Part shown: one piece after another, positions 7,763 to 16,514 of the stretch
Layout of the letters: each line of letters begins with the position of its first letter
Position numbering within the stretch: position 1 is the stretch's first letter
Source of the DNA: Bryobacteraceae bacterium
Lineage (GTDB): Bacteria > Acidobacteriota > Terriglobia > Bryobacterales > Bryobacteraceae
NCBI GenBank assembly: GCA_041394945.1
Contig: JAWKHH010000001.1
Span: 1,364,001-1,428,000, forward strand
Reading direction: 5' to 3'
DNA length: 64,000 bases
Notes under the pieces: model-generated
What the model saw: the letters and a program-made list of their open reading frames with translations, nothing else
Database searches by the model: none
Told to the model about the DNA's origin: nothing
Position numbers and translations under genes: made by a program

Positions 7763-7957
7763 TTACTGTCGCTCTTGCTGTGCCCGTGCGGTAGCAGTTT
7801 GGAGGTAGAACTCGCGCTTATTGCGAACATTTACCGCCGAATCGTTGGCTCGGAAGTCCCTCGCCACCTCAGTACAACCTCTTCCCTGGAATCCTTCCAG
7901 GTCCAGCGAGCTGTTTCCCTGCTCGTCGATCTCGATGACCACAGTTTTCTCTTTCAT
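7763..7957 (-). CDS. DUF2997-like small protein
   Basis: A 64-residue protein recognised as DUF2997-like: KTVVIEIDEQGNSSLDLEGF, followed by G-R-G-C-T-E and a basic C-terminal helix. GAGGAGG precedes the ATG at 7957, 11 bp after the DUF1257-like gene, matching the usual neighbour order. The small size and constant pairing with DUF1257, a Ycf46-type ATPase and a radical SAM protein make it a candidate substrate or cofactor carrier of the module; that is inference. The single Cys (in GCTE) is worth noting. Confidence 0.75.
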   Translation of the reverse strand: MKEKTVVIEIDEQGNSSLDLEGFQGRGCTEVARDFRANDSAVNVRNKREFYLQTATARAQQERQ

Positions 7958-7968
7958 CGGATTCCTCC

Positions 7969-8382
7969 TCATCGGACCGCGAAGCGCAGTTGAATCTTCT
8001 TCCCCTGGGGTGTGTTCACGACCTCTCTGCCCTTGAACACGTAGCCCTTGGCCTTGGCGACGGCCATGGTCTGGCGCTCTTTGTAGGTCTGGGCGACACG
8101 TCCGAGCCAGGAATCGTCGAATCCGATCCCGCGGTCGTACTCGCTGATGATCGCCTGGTAGACACCGCTTCCGTCGCGCGCGAAACCGATGTCGTTCGAC
8201 GCCGAATCCAACTGCTGGCGGCGGATCACGATTTGCGCCCGCTCAGCTCGTTCGTCGCCCATGTACCCGACGAGCGGTGTGCCTTCGCGGCACACATCGG
8301 GCGTGTAGCCGAGTTCCCGCAGCGCCTCCACGAGGTACTGCTCCTCAGTTAACTTCGTACGCAGCTCTATGTACTTGCTCAT
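7969..8382 (-). CDS. DUF1257-like (Ycf35-type) protein
   Basis: A 137-residue protein with the start of the DUF1257/Ycf35 family (MSKYIELRTKLTEEQYLVEA, LRELGYTP) and its usual core IVIRRQQLDSASNDIGFARD, then a Y-x-A-I-I-S-E-Y-D segment and a basic C-terminal hairpin. AAGGAGG precedes the ATG. The function is unknown; the family is known from plastid and cyanobacterial genomes and from bacterial clusters with DUF2997 and AAA genes. It lies directly after the AAA gene. Confidence 0.8.
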   Translation of the reverse strand: MSKYIELRTKLTEEQYLVEALRELGYTPDVCREGTPLVGYMGDERAERAQIVIRRQQLDSASNDIGFARDGSGVYQAIISEYDRGIGFDDSWLGRVAQTYKERQTMAVAKAKGYVFKGREVVNTPQGKKIQLRFAVR

Positions 8383-8424
8383 CGTTTCCTCCTTGAGATT
8401 CTGGTCCGCACCGCCGGCGGCGCG

Positions 8425-9924
8425 CTATTCGCCGTCGCGAAAGGCTCGCTTCCCACCGCCCTGCGCTTGCCGAGACTCTGCTGTGAAGACACCCGGCTGC
8501 GCTGCGCTGAGAAATCGCCCCGACGCCTGACGGCGTAGCGACTCGATCTGATCCGCCGCTGAGCGCGAAACTGGCACGATGTACTCAGCCGACTCCTGAA
8601 GCGACAGCTTCAGTCGCCACGCCTTGCGGCAGCACTCCTTGATTTCCGCGCCCGTCCACCCGTCGTCGTCCGGGAGACCGCCGCTGAGGCTCCACCTCGA
8701 CAGATAGATCTCCCAGATAGCTTTGCGTTCTTCGGGCGAGGGCAAGTCGAAGAAGAACGTGCCCAGAGGGAAGCGCCGGCGGAGTTCGGGAGGCAGGCTC
8801 GTGATCGAATTGCAGGTTGCGATCCACAGGCTGCGCCCTTGCGAGATCGCGTCCACGATCTGCAGCGCCGCGCGCAACCGTTCGCCCGACCCGCCGACCA
8901 ACGAACTCTGCATCGCCGACAGATCGAAGGCCACGGTCGGGATTCCCGCTGTTGCGCCTGCCGCCTTGGCGACCGCGCTCTTCGCGGCCCCTGGCGGACC
9001 GATGAAGATCGTGCCATCGGCCCCGCGGTCTTGCATCCAACTGAGCATGGTGCCCGTCATCTCCGTCTTGACACCGGACATGTCCGTGCCACTCCCGGCG
9101 AACGCTTTCTCGATCTCGTCCACAAACACGATCACCCGCGGGGCCTCCTGCCCGTGAAGAACCGCAGTCAGAAATCGCTTGATGTTGTCGCAGCCGCCGA
9201 TCTGATCGAAGGTCTCTCCTCCGCGCCAGACGGTGAGTCCCGGCGTTTGCTCTACGGCCTGACGCTTTCGTTCCCAGAGGCGGTCGAATTCGACACCATT
9301 CTTCGAGAGGGACATCGCCAGCGCTTGCTCCGCAGGAAAGGCGGCCAAGCCGATCAGCGCGTCGACCGCTTTGGAGACGTTTGCCTCATCAGGTGCGGAA
9401 AGATTTGCCGAGTCGAAGGTTTCGGCGACCAAGCGCGCCAGGTCCTCTGTCGCTGGAAGCGGCTCGTCGATTACCATCACATCGTTCTGCAACTCGACAG
9501 GCAGAGTGGCGCCGGACGGCGTCACAAGGACCAGCATCTGCCCGCCCGCCTTGAACACGTCTCTGAGATTCCAGATACCCTGAACCACGTCGGGCTGCTC
9601 CCATAGGCGCTGTGGATTCAGCAGGAAAAGGATGGAATCGGCCGCGAGCCTTTGCGCGAGGGCCAGCGCATCCCCCGGACCAAGGACGGCGGTGCTCTCT
9701 CCAAGGACCTTGGCGAGCGCGGACTTACCACTGTCGTTGCGGCCTTGGAGTCCCGATGCGAAGTCCCACGCGATCACGGGTGGCTCACCTTTCTTGCCGT
9801 TGACGGTCGCACTCACCTGCGCGATCGCGCTGGCCGGATCTGCCGTTCTGATGGCAACAAGCGGTGTCCCTACCCGCCGCGCAACTTTCACGAGCGCGCG
9901 GAACTCCTCCGTGCATCGAATCAT
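8425..9924 (-). CDS. Ycf46-like AAA+ ATPase
   Basis: A 499-residue protein with two P-loop regions. The N-terminal part has GRNDSGKSALAK near residue 75 and an LFLLNPQ strand near residue 96. The C-terminal AAA+ domain has GPPGAAKSAVAKAAG near residue 309, VIVFVDEIEKAFAG (Walker B) near residue 264 and PPELRRRFPLGTFFFDLP near residue 379. The second Walker A reads G-A-A-K-S where G-x-G-K-S is usual, and the Walker B-like DEIE lies before it. This order is as in Ycf46-type proteins, where an extra segment precedes the canonical loop, or may reflect divergence. CAGGAGATCC precedes the ATG. It heads the DUF1257/DUF2997/radical SAM cluster. Confidence 0.8.
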   Translation of the reverse strand: MIRCTEEFRALVKVARRVGTPLVAIRTADPASAIAQVSATVNGKKGEPPVIAWDFASGLQGRNDSGKSALAKVLGESTAVLGPGDALALAQRLAADSILFLLNPQRLWEQPDVVQGIWNLRDVFKAGGQMLVLVTPSGATLPVELQNDVMVIDEPLPATEDLARLVAETFDSANLSAPDEANVSKAVDALIGLAAFPAEQALAMSLSKNGVEFDRLWERKRQAVEQTPGLTVWRGGETFDQIGGCDNIKRFLTAVLHGQEAPRVIVFVDEIEKAFAGSGTDMSGVKTEMTGTMLSWMQDRGADGTIFIGPPGAAKSAVAKAAGATAGIPTVAFDLSAMQSSLVGGSGERLRAALQIVDAISQGRSLWIATCNSITSLPPELRRRFPLGTFFFDLPSPEERKAIWEIYLSRWSLSGGLPDDDGWTGAEIKECCRKAWRLKLSLQESAEYIVPVSRSAADQIESLRRQASGRFLSAAQPGVFTAESRQAQGGGKRAFRDGE

Positions 9925-9990
9925 GTTGGATCTCCTGTTAGGGAAAAGGGCGCCCGAAGGCTCCCCGTGCGTAGAACTCCGAGTTCGCGG

Positions 9991-10554
9991 CTATCCGTTC
10001 TGCCGGAGGTAAGCGGCCGCGAGGTAGATGACGCTGTTATAGGAAATGTGAGAGGTGACAGCAGGCACTGTCGATCCGCTGCCAAGGCGAAGCCAGCCGT
10101 AAAGCGTGCCCGTCACGAACACCGAAACGACTTGGACTGGAGTGATTCCGCTCTTGATGAGATGGCTGAGCGCGAAGAGTGCGGCAATCCCAATAACGAT
10201 CAGCCATCCGGGCCGTCGCATCCAGCGGCTGAGGATCATGTGGGCAAACGAGAAGATGTATCCGCGAAAGATGACCTCTTCGATCAGCGGTCCCCACGTT
10301 ACTGCGATCCAGATCTCGGCGAAGGCCGGTTGCTGGCCCATGCTGTAGCCTCGGAACAACCAGGCGGTCGCTGCGGCGACCGCTACGCCAATCACGACAG
10401 CGCGCACCATCCACACAGGAGGCGAACGTTTCCAGTGGACGTACTCGAGCCCCATGGTGTTGACCTTGTCTCTCAGCGCCCAAAAGAACGCGAAGAGTGC
10501 CGCGGTAATCGCCACGCCGATCATCTGGGTGTCCTTCTCGGCCGATTCCAGCAT
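9991..10554 (-). CDS. CPBP-family intramembrane protease
   Basis: About 187 residues with several hydrophobic segments and the CPBP/Abi (CAAX-protease-like) motif WGPLIEEVIFRGYIFSF: EE-x3-R, the glutamate pair that forms the metal site. A second motif, H-L-I-K-S-G-I, provides a histidine, and the C-terminal SHISYNSVIYLAA provides another. These proteins cut within or next to membranes; on mobile elements they often serve in bacteriocin immunity or abortive infection. The start is uncertain: the ATG at 10554 is chosen, an in-frame TTG at 10596 and ATG at 10524 are alternatives, and none has a clear ribosome site. Confidence 0.8.
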   Translation of the reverse strand: MLESAEKDTQMIGVAITAALFAFFWALRDKVNTMGLEYVHWKRSPPVWMVRAVVIGVAVAAATAWLFRGYSMGQQPAFAEIWIAVTWGPLIEEVIFRGYIFSFAHMILSRWMRRPGWLIVIGIAALFALSHLIKSGITPVQVVSVFVTGTLYGWLRLGSGSTVPAVTSHISYNSVIYLAAAYLRQNG

Positions 10555-10609
10555 TGTCCGGCGGATCGGCTTTCGAGTCCAACGACTGCCGTACAACGGC
10601 GTGAAGCCG

Positions 10610-11395
10610 CTAGCGAAGCCGCACGTGATGACCCTTTACCAGTCTTGCGCCGGAGACCAGCGAGTTGTTGGTTATCGCGAACCGTACAGCGGAGCCGTTG
10701 ATTTCCCATTCGCTCCCTGAAAGCGCGCTCTCCAGCCGCCGCCGCAATTCTCCCTCCGCCAACTGATAGGCGATCTCCTGGAGCTCGGTCTTCGTAAAAC
10801 GGAGGCTGCTCTCGAAGAATCGCTCGCCGATCTGTGAGGGATCGTCGATCACGAGCGATGCCATTCCATTTGCCTGCATCCCGATCGCGCACTTCTCGCC
10901 TTCCAGTTTCTTCAGGCCGCGCGCCATCATAAAGGCCAGCAACATCTCCTTCAATCGGCTCAACCGTCCCTCAGCCGCCTTCTTGCGCGCGGCCAGCCGC
11001 TCCGCTTCTTCGCCGCAGATCCGTGCGACCGACTCCTGCCAACGCCAGTACCCGGCGATTCGGTCAACCTTCGTGCGGAACGCTTCGAGGTAGTCGTTGA
11101 TCTCCTGAAGCAAGTCTTGCGGTATTTCCCCGGCTTCGGCCGCTTCTTCAGCGCGGTCCATTAGGTCGATCAGCCGTTCGTCCAGGTCGAAGAGTGACCG
11201 CGGGTCGCGCTCAGGCTTTCGTGAGACCCGCGAGCGGAGTGCCTCGACCACGTCAGCAAGCCGTGCGAGCATCTCCTCGGGCACATGATTGCCGGTCGCT
11301 TCGTGCTTCGCCTCTTCCAGCAGCCCGGCGAGCCGATCTCCAACGTCGAAGATCGACTCGGCATGAACTGGCGCCATCGACACCACTGCTGCCAT
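10610..11395 (-). CDS. Gp157-like (siphovirus Gp157 family) protein
   Basis: A 261-residue protein. It has two repeated helical N-terminal parts (IFDVGDRLAGLLEEAKHE near residue 14 and LFDLDERLIDLMDRAEEAAE near residue 62), then the Gp157 core: DYLEAFRTKVDRIAGYWRW, then RLAARKKAAEGRLSRLKEML and the GLKKLEGEKCAIGMQ strand. Gp157 proteins occur in phages and plasmids beside SSB and recombination genes. The duplicated N-terminus is unusual. The ATG at 11395 is chosen for its GGGGAGGTG site; an upstream ATG at 11416 lacks one. Confidence 0.75.
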   Translation of the reverse strand: MAAVVSMAPVHAESIFDVGDRLAGLLEEAKHEATGNHVPEEMLARLADVVEALRSRVSRKPERDPRSLFDLDERLIDLMDRAEEAAEAGEIPQDLLQEINDYLEAFRTKVDRIAGYWRWQESVARICGEEAERLAARKKAAEGRLSRLKEMLLAFMMARGLKKLEGEKCAIGMQANGMASLVIDDPSQIGERFFESSLRFTKTELQEIAYQLAEGELRRRLESALSGSEWEINGSAVRFAITNNSLVSGARLVKGHHVRLR

Positions 11396-11447
11396 GACAC
11401 ACACCTCCCCGTCCATATAGTGAATTCAAGCTTTGCGCCCACCGAAA

Positions 11448-13685
11448 TCAGAAGAGTGAGAGCTGGACAGCAGGGCCGTCCGAGGGAATCCACGGCTTCG
11501 GCTCATCCGGCGCGGTTGGAATTCCGACCGTAGTGGCGGCTGGAGAATCCGCAGCCTCCGACATGCCTACTGCCGTCTCTCTGATCTTGGTCAATGCCTT
11601 CCAGACCTCAGCGGCTTGCTCGCCGACGCCCTGCTGGGTCACCAACTCGCGTGCCATCGCCGTCAGCATGTCGTCGTCTTCATCCATGCTCTGCAAGCCC
11701 TCGGCCTGGAGCTTTCCCTCCATGGCGAGCGAGACCAACAGCTTCTTCCCCATCAAACGAAGACAGCTCTCTTGTGCGGTGCCGGCGTAAGTCAGGAATC
11801 CAACCCGTACAGGGCGCTTCTGGCCGATACGCCAGCTTCGCCGGCTCGCCTGTCGCAGCACATAGGTGGAATAGCCGGTTTCATAGAAGAGGATGGTCGG
11901 GAATTCCAAGAGATCGAGGCCAGTCTGTACGAGCTTCGGATGGCAAATGCAAACCTGCATTCCGCTTCGAATCTGGCGTTCATACCAGCTTTCTCGCTGT
12001 TCCGGCGGTGTGTCGGCGGTCAAGACCTCGGCGCGAATTCCTTCCTTGCAGAGGAGCGATTGCAACCGCCTCGTCACGTCCCGTTTCTGCGTGTAGACGG
12101 CGAACACCTGAACCTTGCGGCCTTGCCCGAGTTCCTGCCGGATCTCTTCGACCAGACGGCGTTCCTTCGCGTAGATATGCTGTTCGTCCAAATCGGGCGG
12201 GTCCGCGATTACGAAGCGCTCCCGCTCGCCGGATTCGTTTGTGCAGAATCCGTAGAGCGTGCCCAGTCCGAAAGGCCGGTCCGGATACAGCAGGAGAGCG
12301 TTCATCGCCGTGCTGATGACGGACGCGTTTCCGTGGTGTTCACGAAGCGCGGCACGAATGTCGTCTTCGAGCCCGCTGTAAGCCTTCATCAACTCCGGGT
12401 CCATTTCGACTGACAGCACTTCTTCCGCGTACGGCGGCAACGCGTCCGAAATGTCCTCCAGCGACACGAATGCCGCCATGTTCATTAGGTACTTGCCGAA
12501 CAACAGCGGCGAGGCACCCGGCCGGCGCTTCACGGTCGTTGAAACCTTCGCCTTCGAGCAGGAGTTTTCCGATGCCTCGATCGTGGTGACCTTCTCCAGG
12601 ACGCCATAGGCTTCGGCAAACTGGCGCAGGCCACCTTCCCCGTGGTCGAAGCCGTCCTCGCGCATCGTGCGCGGATCGAGCCGATACAGGATGTTGAAGA
12701 GTTCGTCAGCATATCCGCCCAACAGCGTGCCCGTGAGAATTACCGTCCGGTCGCACGCGGAAGCCAAAGTGCCGAGCGCGTTCCCTTGCGCGGTTTCGCC
12801 CTTCAGTTCGTGCACCTCATCGGCGATCCCGTAGTCAAAGAATCCGTCGAGGTAGCGCCCGATGAACTCGATCGGCGCCATGCGCTGGACCTTCTGGTTG
12901 TCGGCCTGCCAGAGTCCGCTGAAGAACTGCCTTCGATCACGCGGCGACTCGGGAGTGACCACCTCAGAATGTTTGACCTTGCGAAAGTCGGAACGCCGCA
13001 ATTGGTCTTCGCCCGAGAGAACGGGGCGTCCAGTGTCAGGGTTCACAACGTTTCCAAGGTATGGCCCGCTCGCCGCAGCTCTGATGACGTGCCGCCAGAA
13101 GTATCCAAGCTTGGCCCGTTCGCGCGATACGACGAATACCGAGGGCGTCGTGACCTGGGACCGCCATCTTACCCGCGCCGATCGATGTGTCTTCGCGAGC
13201 CGCATGTCGCTTAGCGATGTGCGAAAACCCTCGCGCACGATTCGACCATTCCGAAAGCGAACCTCGTTGATGCCGGTGAAACCGTTCGATCCGACGCCGT
13301 TGCGCACTCCATCGATGACGAACACGCGCAGACCCGGGAGCGTGAGGAAGCACTCCCTCGCCCACTTTTCGACGAGTTGAGGCGGGACCATTGCCAGCGC
13401 GGTGAAAGGCTTGCCAGCACCATGGGCGAAGATGCTTCCCAGCGAGATGAGCGTTTTGCCGGTACCACATTCTGCAACCGCCGCGGCACAGCGGGCCTCC
13501 GCCCACCGCTTCACAATGCCCATGATGGCGAGCGCCTGAGCAGGAAAGGGCTGGCGTTTTAGTTGCCGGAGGCGCGGGGAACCCGGATCTTCCGGCCCGT
13601 GTAGCGGAGGGAACTTGGCGAGGACTCGCTCACCGAGCTGAGCGCCATAGGTTCTGAGATACGCCGAAATGCTATCTGGTGGCAT
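11448..13685 (-). CDS. SNF2-type DEAD/DEAH-box helicase
   Basis: A 745-residue superfamily 2 ATPase. Motif I is AVAECGTGKTLIS near residue 89, motif II is ADEVHELKG near residue 287, motif III is ILTGTLLGG. The second RecA domain shows VFAVYTQKRDVTRRL, then TGLDLLEFPTILFYE and the SNF2-like motif VI RQASRRSWRIGQKRPV. A C-terminal 100 residues are low complexity. It would use ATP to move along or remodel nucleic acid, probably during element replication or recombination. AAGGAGG precedes the ATG. Directly downstream is the Gp157-like gene. Confidence 0.85.
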   Translation of the reverse strand: MPPDSISAYLRTYGAQLGERVLAKFPPLHGPEDPGSPRLRQLKRQPFPAQALAIMGIVKRWAEARCAAAVAECGTGKTLISLGSIFAHGAGKPFTALAMVPPQLVEKWARECFLTLPGLRVFVIDGVRNGVGSNGFTGINEVRFRNGRIVREGFRTSLSDMRLAKTHRSARVRWRSQVTTPSVFVVSRERAKLGYFWRHVIRAAASGPYLGNVVNPDTGRPVLSGEDQLRRSDFRKVKHSEVVTPESPRDRRQFFSGLWQADNQKVQRMAPIEFIGRYLDGFFDYGIADEVHELKGETAQGNALGTLASACDRTVILTGTLLGGYADELFNILYRLDPRTMREDGFDHGEGGLRQFAEAYGVLEKVTTIEASENSCSKAKVSTTVKRRPGASPLLFGKYLMNMAAFVSLEDISDALPPYAEEVLSVEMDPELMKAYSGLEDDIRAALREHHGNASVISTAMNALLLYPDRPFGLGTLYGFCTNESGERERFVIADPPDLDEQHIYAKERRLVEEIRQELGQGRKVQVFAVYTQKRDVTRRLQSLLCKEGIRAEVLTADTPPEQRESWYERQIRSGMQVCICHPKLVQTGLDLLEFPTILFYETGYSTYVLRQASRRSWRIGQKRPVRVGFLTYAGTAQESCLRLMGKKLLVSLAMEGKLQAEGLQSMDEDDDMLTAMARELVTQQGVGEQAAEVWKALTKIRETAVGMSEAADSPAATTVGIPTAPDEPKPWIPSDGPAVQLSLF

Positions 13686-13764
13686 GCTGGAAAGCCTCCT
13701 TGGAGCCGGACAAACTCGTTAGGCGGAGCGGGGATTAGGCCGTACACTGGAGCGGAAGATTGTG

Positions 13765-14835
13765 ATGCCACCGCCTCTCTCCAAATCGTCCGAGTACCAG
13801 TCGTTGCTGGCCAACCTGAAACAGCGCATCCAGCAGGCGCAGGTCCGGGCGGGACTGGCCGTCAACCGGGAGTTGGTTCTGCTCTACTGGTCGATCGGGC
13901 GCGAGATCCTGTCCAAACAGCAAGCGCAGGGCTGGGGTGCCAAGGTGATCGACTCGCTGGCAGGAGATCTCCGCCGCTCCTTCCCCGACCTGCATGGGCT
14001 ATCCCCTAGAAATCTCAAATACATGCGGGCATTCGCAGAAGCGTGGCCGGACGAGGCAATTGTGCAACAGCTTGTTGCACAAATTCCTTGGGGCCATAAC
14101 GTCAGGCTCCTGGACCATGTGAAATCACCCGAAGAGCGCCACTGGTATGTTCAACAGACGATCGCGAACGGCTGGAGCCGGAACATCCTGTTGTTGCAGA
14201 TTGAGAGTGGGCTCTATCGGCGCCAAGGTAAGGCGCTGACTAACTTTGCACGTGCGTTGCCGGAGCCGCAGTCCGACCTCGCCCAGCAGATCCTGAAGGA
14301 CCCGTACAACTTCGATTTCCTCACACTTTCGTCCGAGGCGAAGGAACGCGACCTGGAACGAGACCTGCTTGACCACATCCGCCAGTTCCTGTTGGAACTA
14401 GGGGTTGGCTTCGCTTTCGTTGGAAGCCAATACCCGCTCGAGATCGCTGGACAGGACTTTCGTCTCGATTTGCTGTTCTACCACCTTCGACTAAGAGCTT
14501 TCATAGTGCTTGAAATAAAGGCCACGACCTTCAAACCCGAGTATGCCGGGAAGATGAACTTCTATCTATCGGCTGTGGATGACCTCCTGAGGCATCCCTC
14601 TGATCAGCCGAGCATCGGTCTGATTCTCTGCAAGTCCAAGGATCAGATCATCGTGGAATATGCTCTCCGCGACACGGCCAAGCCGATGGGCATCGCTGAG
14701 TTCCGGTTGTTCGAGAAACTCCCCGAAAACCTCAAGAAGAGCCTACCCAGCATTGAGGATTTGGAGGCTGAGCTCGTTGCTGCGCCGGAACCGGACGATC
14801 AGTCCAGCGACAGCTCTTCCGAGTCAGGAACCTGA
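13765..14835 (+). CDS. DUF1016 / YhcG-type PD-(D/E)XK nuclease
   Basis: A 356-residue protein. It has the DUF1016 N-terminal domain (GLAVNRELVLLYWSIGREIL, then GLSPRNLKYMRAFAEAWPD, IPWGHNVRLLD, WYVQQTIANGWSRNILLLQI) and a C-terminal nuclease domain (GQDFRLDLLFYHLRLRAFIV, LEIKATTF), giving the D...E-x-K metal site. Such proteins are seen beside restriction systems and on mobile elements; the role of this one is unknown. A GTG lies one codon earlier. It is the only plus-strand gene in the first 33 kb apart from the window edge, and its 3' end overlaps the minus-strand neighbour by 37 bp, so it looks inserted into the operon. Confidence 0.9.
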   Translation: MPPPLSKSSEYQSLLANLKQRIQQAQVRAGLAVNRELVLLYWSIGREILSKQQAQGWGAKVIDSLAGDLRRSFPDLHGLSPRNLKYMRAFAEAWPDEAIVQQLVAQIPWGHNVRLLDHVKSPEERHWYVQQTIANGWSRNILLLQIESGLYRRQGKALTNFARALPEPQSDLAQQILKDPYNFDFLTLSSEAKERDLERDLLDHIRQFLLELGVGFAFVGSQYPLEIAGQDFRLDLLFYHLRLRAFIVLEIKATTFKPEYAGKMNFYLSAVDDLLRHPSDQPSIGLILCKSKDQIIVEYALRDTAKPMGIAEFRLFEKLPENLKKSLPSIEDLEAELVAAPEPDDQSSDSSSESGT

Positions 14836-15443
14836 ATCCGTCTCCGCCGCAATCCCTGTGCCAGCACCCTGAGAAGCCGCAACTTCGTTCCCTTCACGGC
14901 CACCGGCGAGCAGTTGAATCCCAGTAGCGACTCCACCAACCTGCGCCGACCAAGCTCCTCATGGAACCATGATGCCCACCCTGGCAGCACCGGAAGGCCG
15001 AACCGCACAGAAAGACGATGCAGGACGAAATCGACGCCATCGTCGAACAGGACCGTTCTTCGCGCCTCGCCATTCGCCCCTAACGTCGTCTCGAACAACT
15101 CTTTGGAGAGCAGCACGACGTGACGCACCGGACGGTTTCTGCCCGGTATCTGGAACGACGACCGATACACGACCGGCTTCTCACCGAGAGAACCGATGAA
15201 TTCCGCTTCTCCGAATGCCACTTGGAAACGCAGCCCCTCGAGTGCGGCTGCGATCGCCGCGCCGATGTCCTGGTCGCCGCCGAACGCGGAAATCAGGTGA
15301 ATCTGCGTTGACGATCGAGGGTCACCCCGCGGCTCAGCAACCAGGCGGTGCAGGTGAACAGAAACGTTCGTGATCGTGTCCCGCGTCTGCCGGACGAACG
15401 TCAGCTTCCCCATCCGCAGATGAGCATTCTTCATCCTTCCCAT
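14799..15443 (-). CDS. hypothetical protein (214 aa)
   Basis: This follows the methyltransferase gene and is not recognised. It shows alternating strands (KLTFVRQTRDTITNVSVHLH, RHVVLLSKELFETTL) and a helical centre with VDFVLHRLSVRFGLPVLPGW, and ends with a basic stretch (RVLAQGLRRRRIQVP) and acidic end. The start is doubtful: ATGs at 15443 and 15434 both sit next to GAAGG/GGGAAGG with too short a spacer, and either choice overlaps the upstream gene by about 100 bp. The 3' end overlaps the DUF1016 gene. Confidence 0.55.
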   Translation of the reverse strand: MGRMKNAHLRMGKLTFVRQTRDTITNVSVHLHRLVAEPRGDPRSSTQIHLISAFGGDQDIGAAIAAALEGLRFQVAFGEAEFIGSLGEKPVVYRSSFQIPGRNRPVRHVVLLSKELFETTLGANGEARRTVLFDDGVDFVLHRLSVRFGLPVLPGWASWFHEELGRRRLVESLLGFNCSPVAVKGTKLRLLRVLAQGLRRRRIQVPDSEELSLD

Positions 15444-16500
15444 CCTTCGACGAGGCGTTCCGCGGCTGCTCTGACAGCAACGCGATCCGGCCGTCCTGGT
15501 AAAGCAGGGTGAGCCGCTGGGAGAAGCGTTCCTTCTCCCGGATCACGGTTGTATTGCCGTCGTCGCCGTCTTCCTCGACTCGATCCACGACCTTCACGCT
15601 CTCCCAGTGGGCGACATGCCGCTCCGAACCTGCACCGAACACGCCATTCAGCAGGCCGCTCGTGCAGAGGAGCCCGACGTGTCCTTTGTGAAGGGGAGTC
15701 AGCGGGCGACCGGAAAACTCGGTCTTTGGCGCGTGTGTGATTCGCTGAGCCTGCCGCCAGGCGGGCGATGAGTCCAGCAAATCCTCTATCGTATCGAGCG
15801 GCAAGCCACGGTACTCAAGGTGTGCGGGTGGACCGGGTGGAATAGTGTAAGTCCGCTCCGGCGGATCGGAGAGCGCCGGGATCTGCTCATAGCGCCGCGT
15901 CAGTTCGTTAAGCTTCCAGTTGCCCTGATTCACGGCGTGGTCGTTCATCCGGTCACGTTCTTGCCGAGTTCGGCGGACACCGAACACAACCGCTTGCTTG
16001 TACGCTACGGCCTCGGGTTCCGTGAGCCGGTAGATCGCCTTGTCCTTGAACTGTGGCGTAAGGACGGCACGACAATCGTAGACGCGATCGAAGGGCACTA
16101 CCATCACCAGGACTCCACCGGGCCGAACCCACCGCCCCACGTGCTCTAAGAACAGGCGCTCCATGCGCTGGTTCTTGCCCTCGCCGACTTCGAAGTCGTA
16201 CGGCGGGTTGAGGTACACCATCGAGAAGGACTCGACGGGTGCGTGCACGTCAAAGGCGTTGCCCTGTATCACTTCGTCCAAAACCTTGCGCGCCTCTTCC
16301 GCACGATACGCGTCGAGCTCGACACCGTACTGTCTCGTCGCCGATCCCTCCGTCAAGGCGCGGAGCGCGGCGCCCGTACCGGCGCACGGGTCGAGAACGC
16401 TCATGGGATCGGCCGAGAATTGCAGATGCTTGCGAATCCGAACCGCTTCGGCCTGTGCCAGCGGGTAGTAGCCGAGTTTCAAACGCGCCTGAGTTCGCAC
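15334..16500 (-). CDS. class I SAM-dependent DNA methyltransferase-like (DUF6094 type)
   Basis: A 388-residue protein that begins KLGYYPLAQAEAVRIRKHL and has motif I DPCAGTGAALRAL near residue 37 and the amino-methyltransferase motif NPPYDFEVGEG near residue 77, followed by FLEHVGRWVRPGGVLVMVVP. NPPY points to N6-adenine (or N4-cytosine) methylation. It probably methylates the element's own DNA as an orphan enzyme or protects it from restriction. The start is GTG with GGGAG 13 bases upstream. The last 37 codons overlap the next gene and read like non-coding sequence (Ser, Gly, Ala-rich), so the real C-terminus may be elsewhere. Confidence 0.8.
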   Translation of the reverse strand: MRTQARLKLGYYPLAQAEAVRIRKHLQFSADPMSVLDPCAGTGAALRALTEGSATRQYGVELDAYRAEEARKVLDEVIQGNAFDVHAPVESFSMVYLNPPYDFEVGEGKNQRMERLFLEHVGRWVRPGGVLVMVVPFDRVYDCRAVLTPQFKDKAIYRLTEPEAVAYKQAVVFGVRRTRQERDRMNDHAVNQGNWKLNELTRRYEQIPALSDPPERTYTIPPGPPAHLEYRGLPLDTIEDLLDSSPAWRQAQRITHAPKTEFSGRPLTPLHKGHVGLLCTSGLLNGVFGAGSERHVAHWESVKVVDRVEEDGDDGNTTVIREKERFSQRLTLLYQDGRIALLSEQPRNASSKDGKDEECSSADGEADVRPADAGHDHERFCSPAPPGC

Positions 16501-16514
16501 TGTCGTGGCGCTCC

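Noticed and set aside
7624..7830. 68-aa minus-strand ORF overlapping the DUF2997 gene
   Set aside because: It has no ribosome site, overlaps a clear gene in another frame and has a Ser/Lys-rich unlikely sequence.
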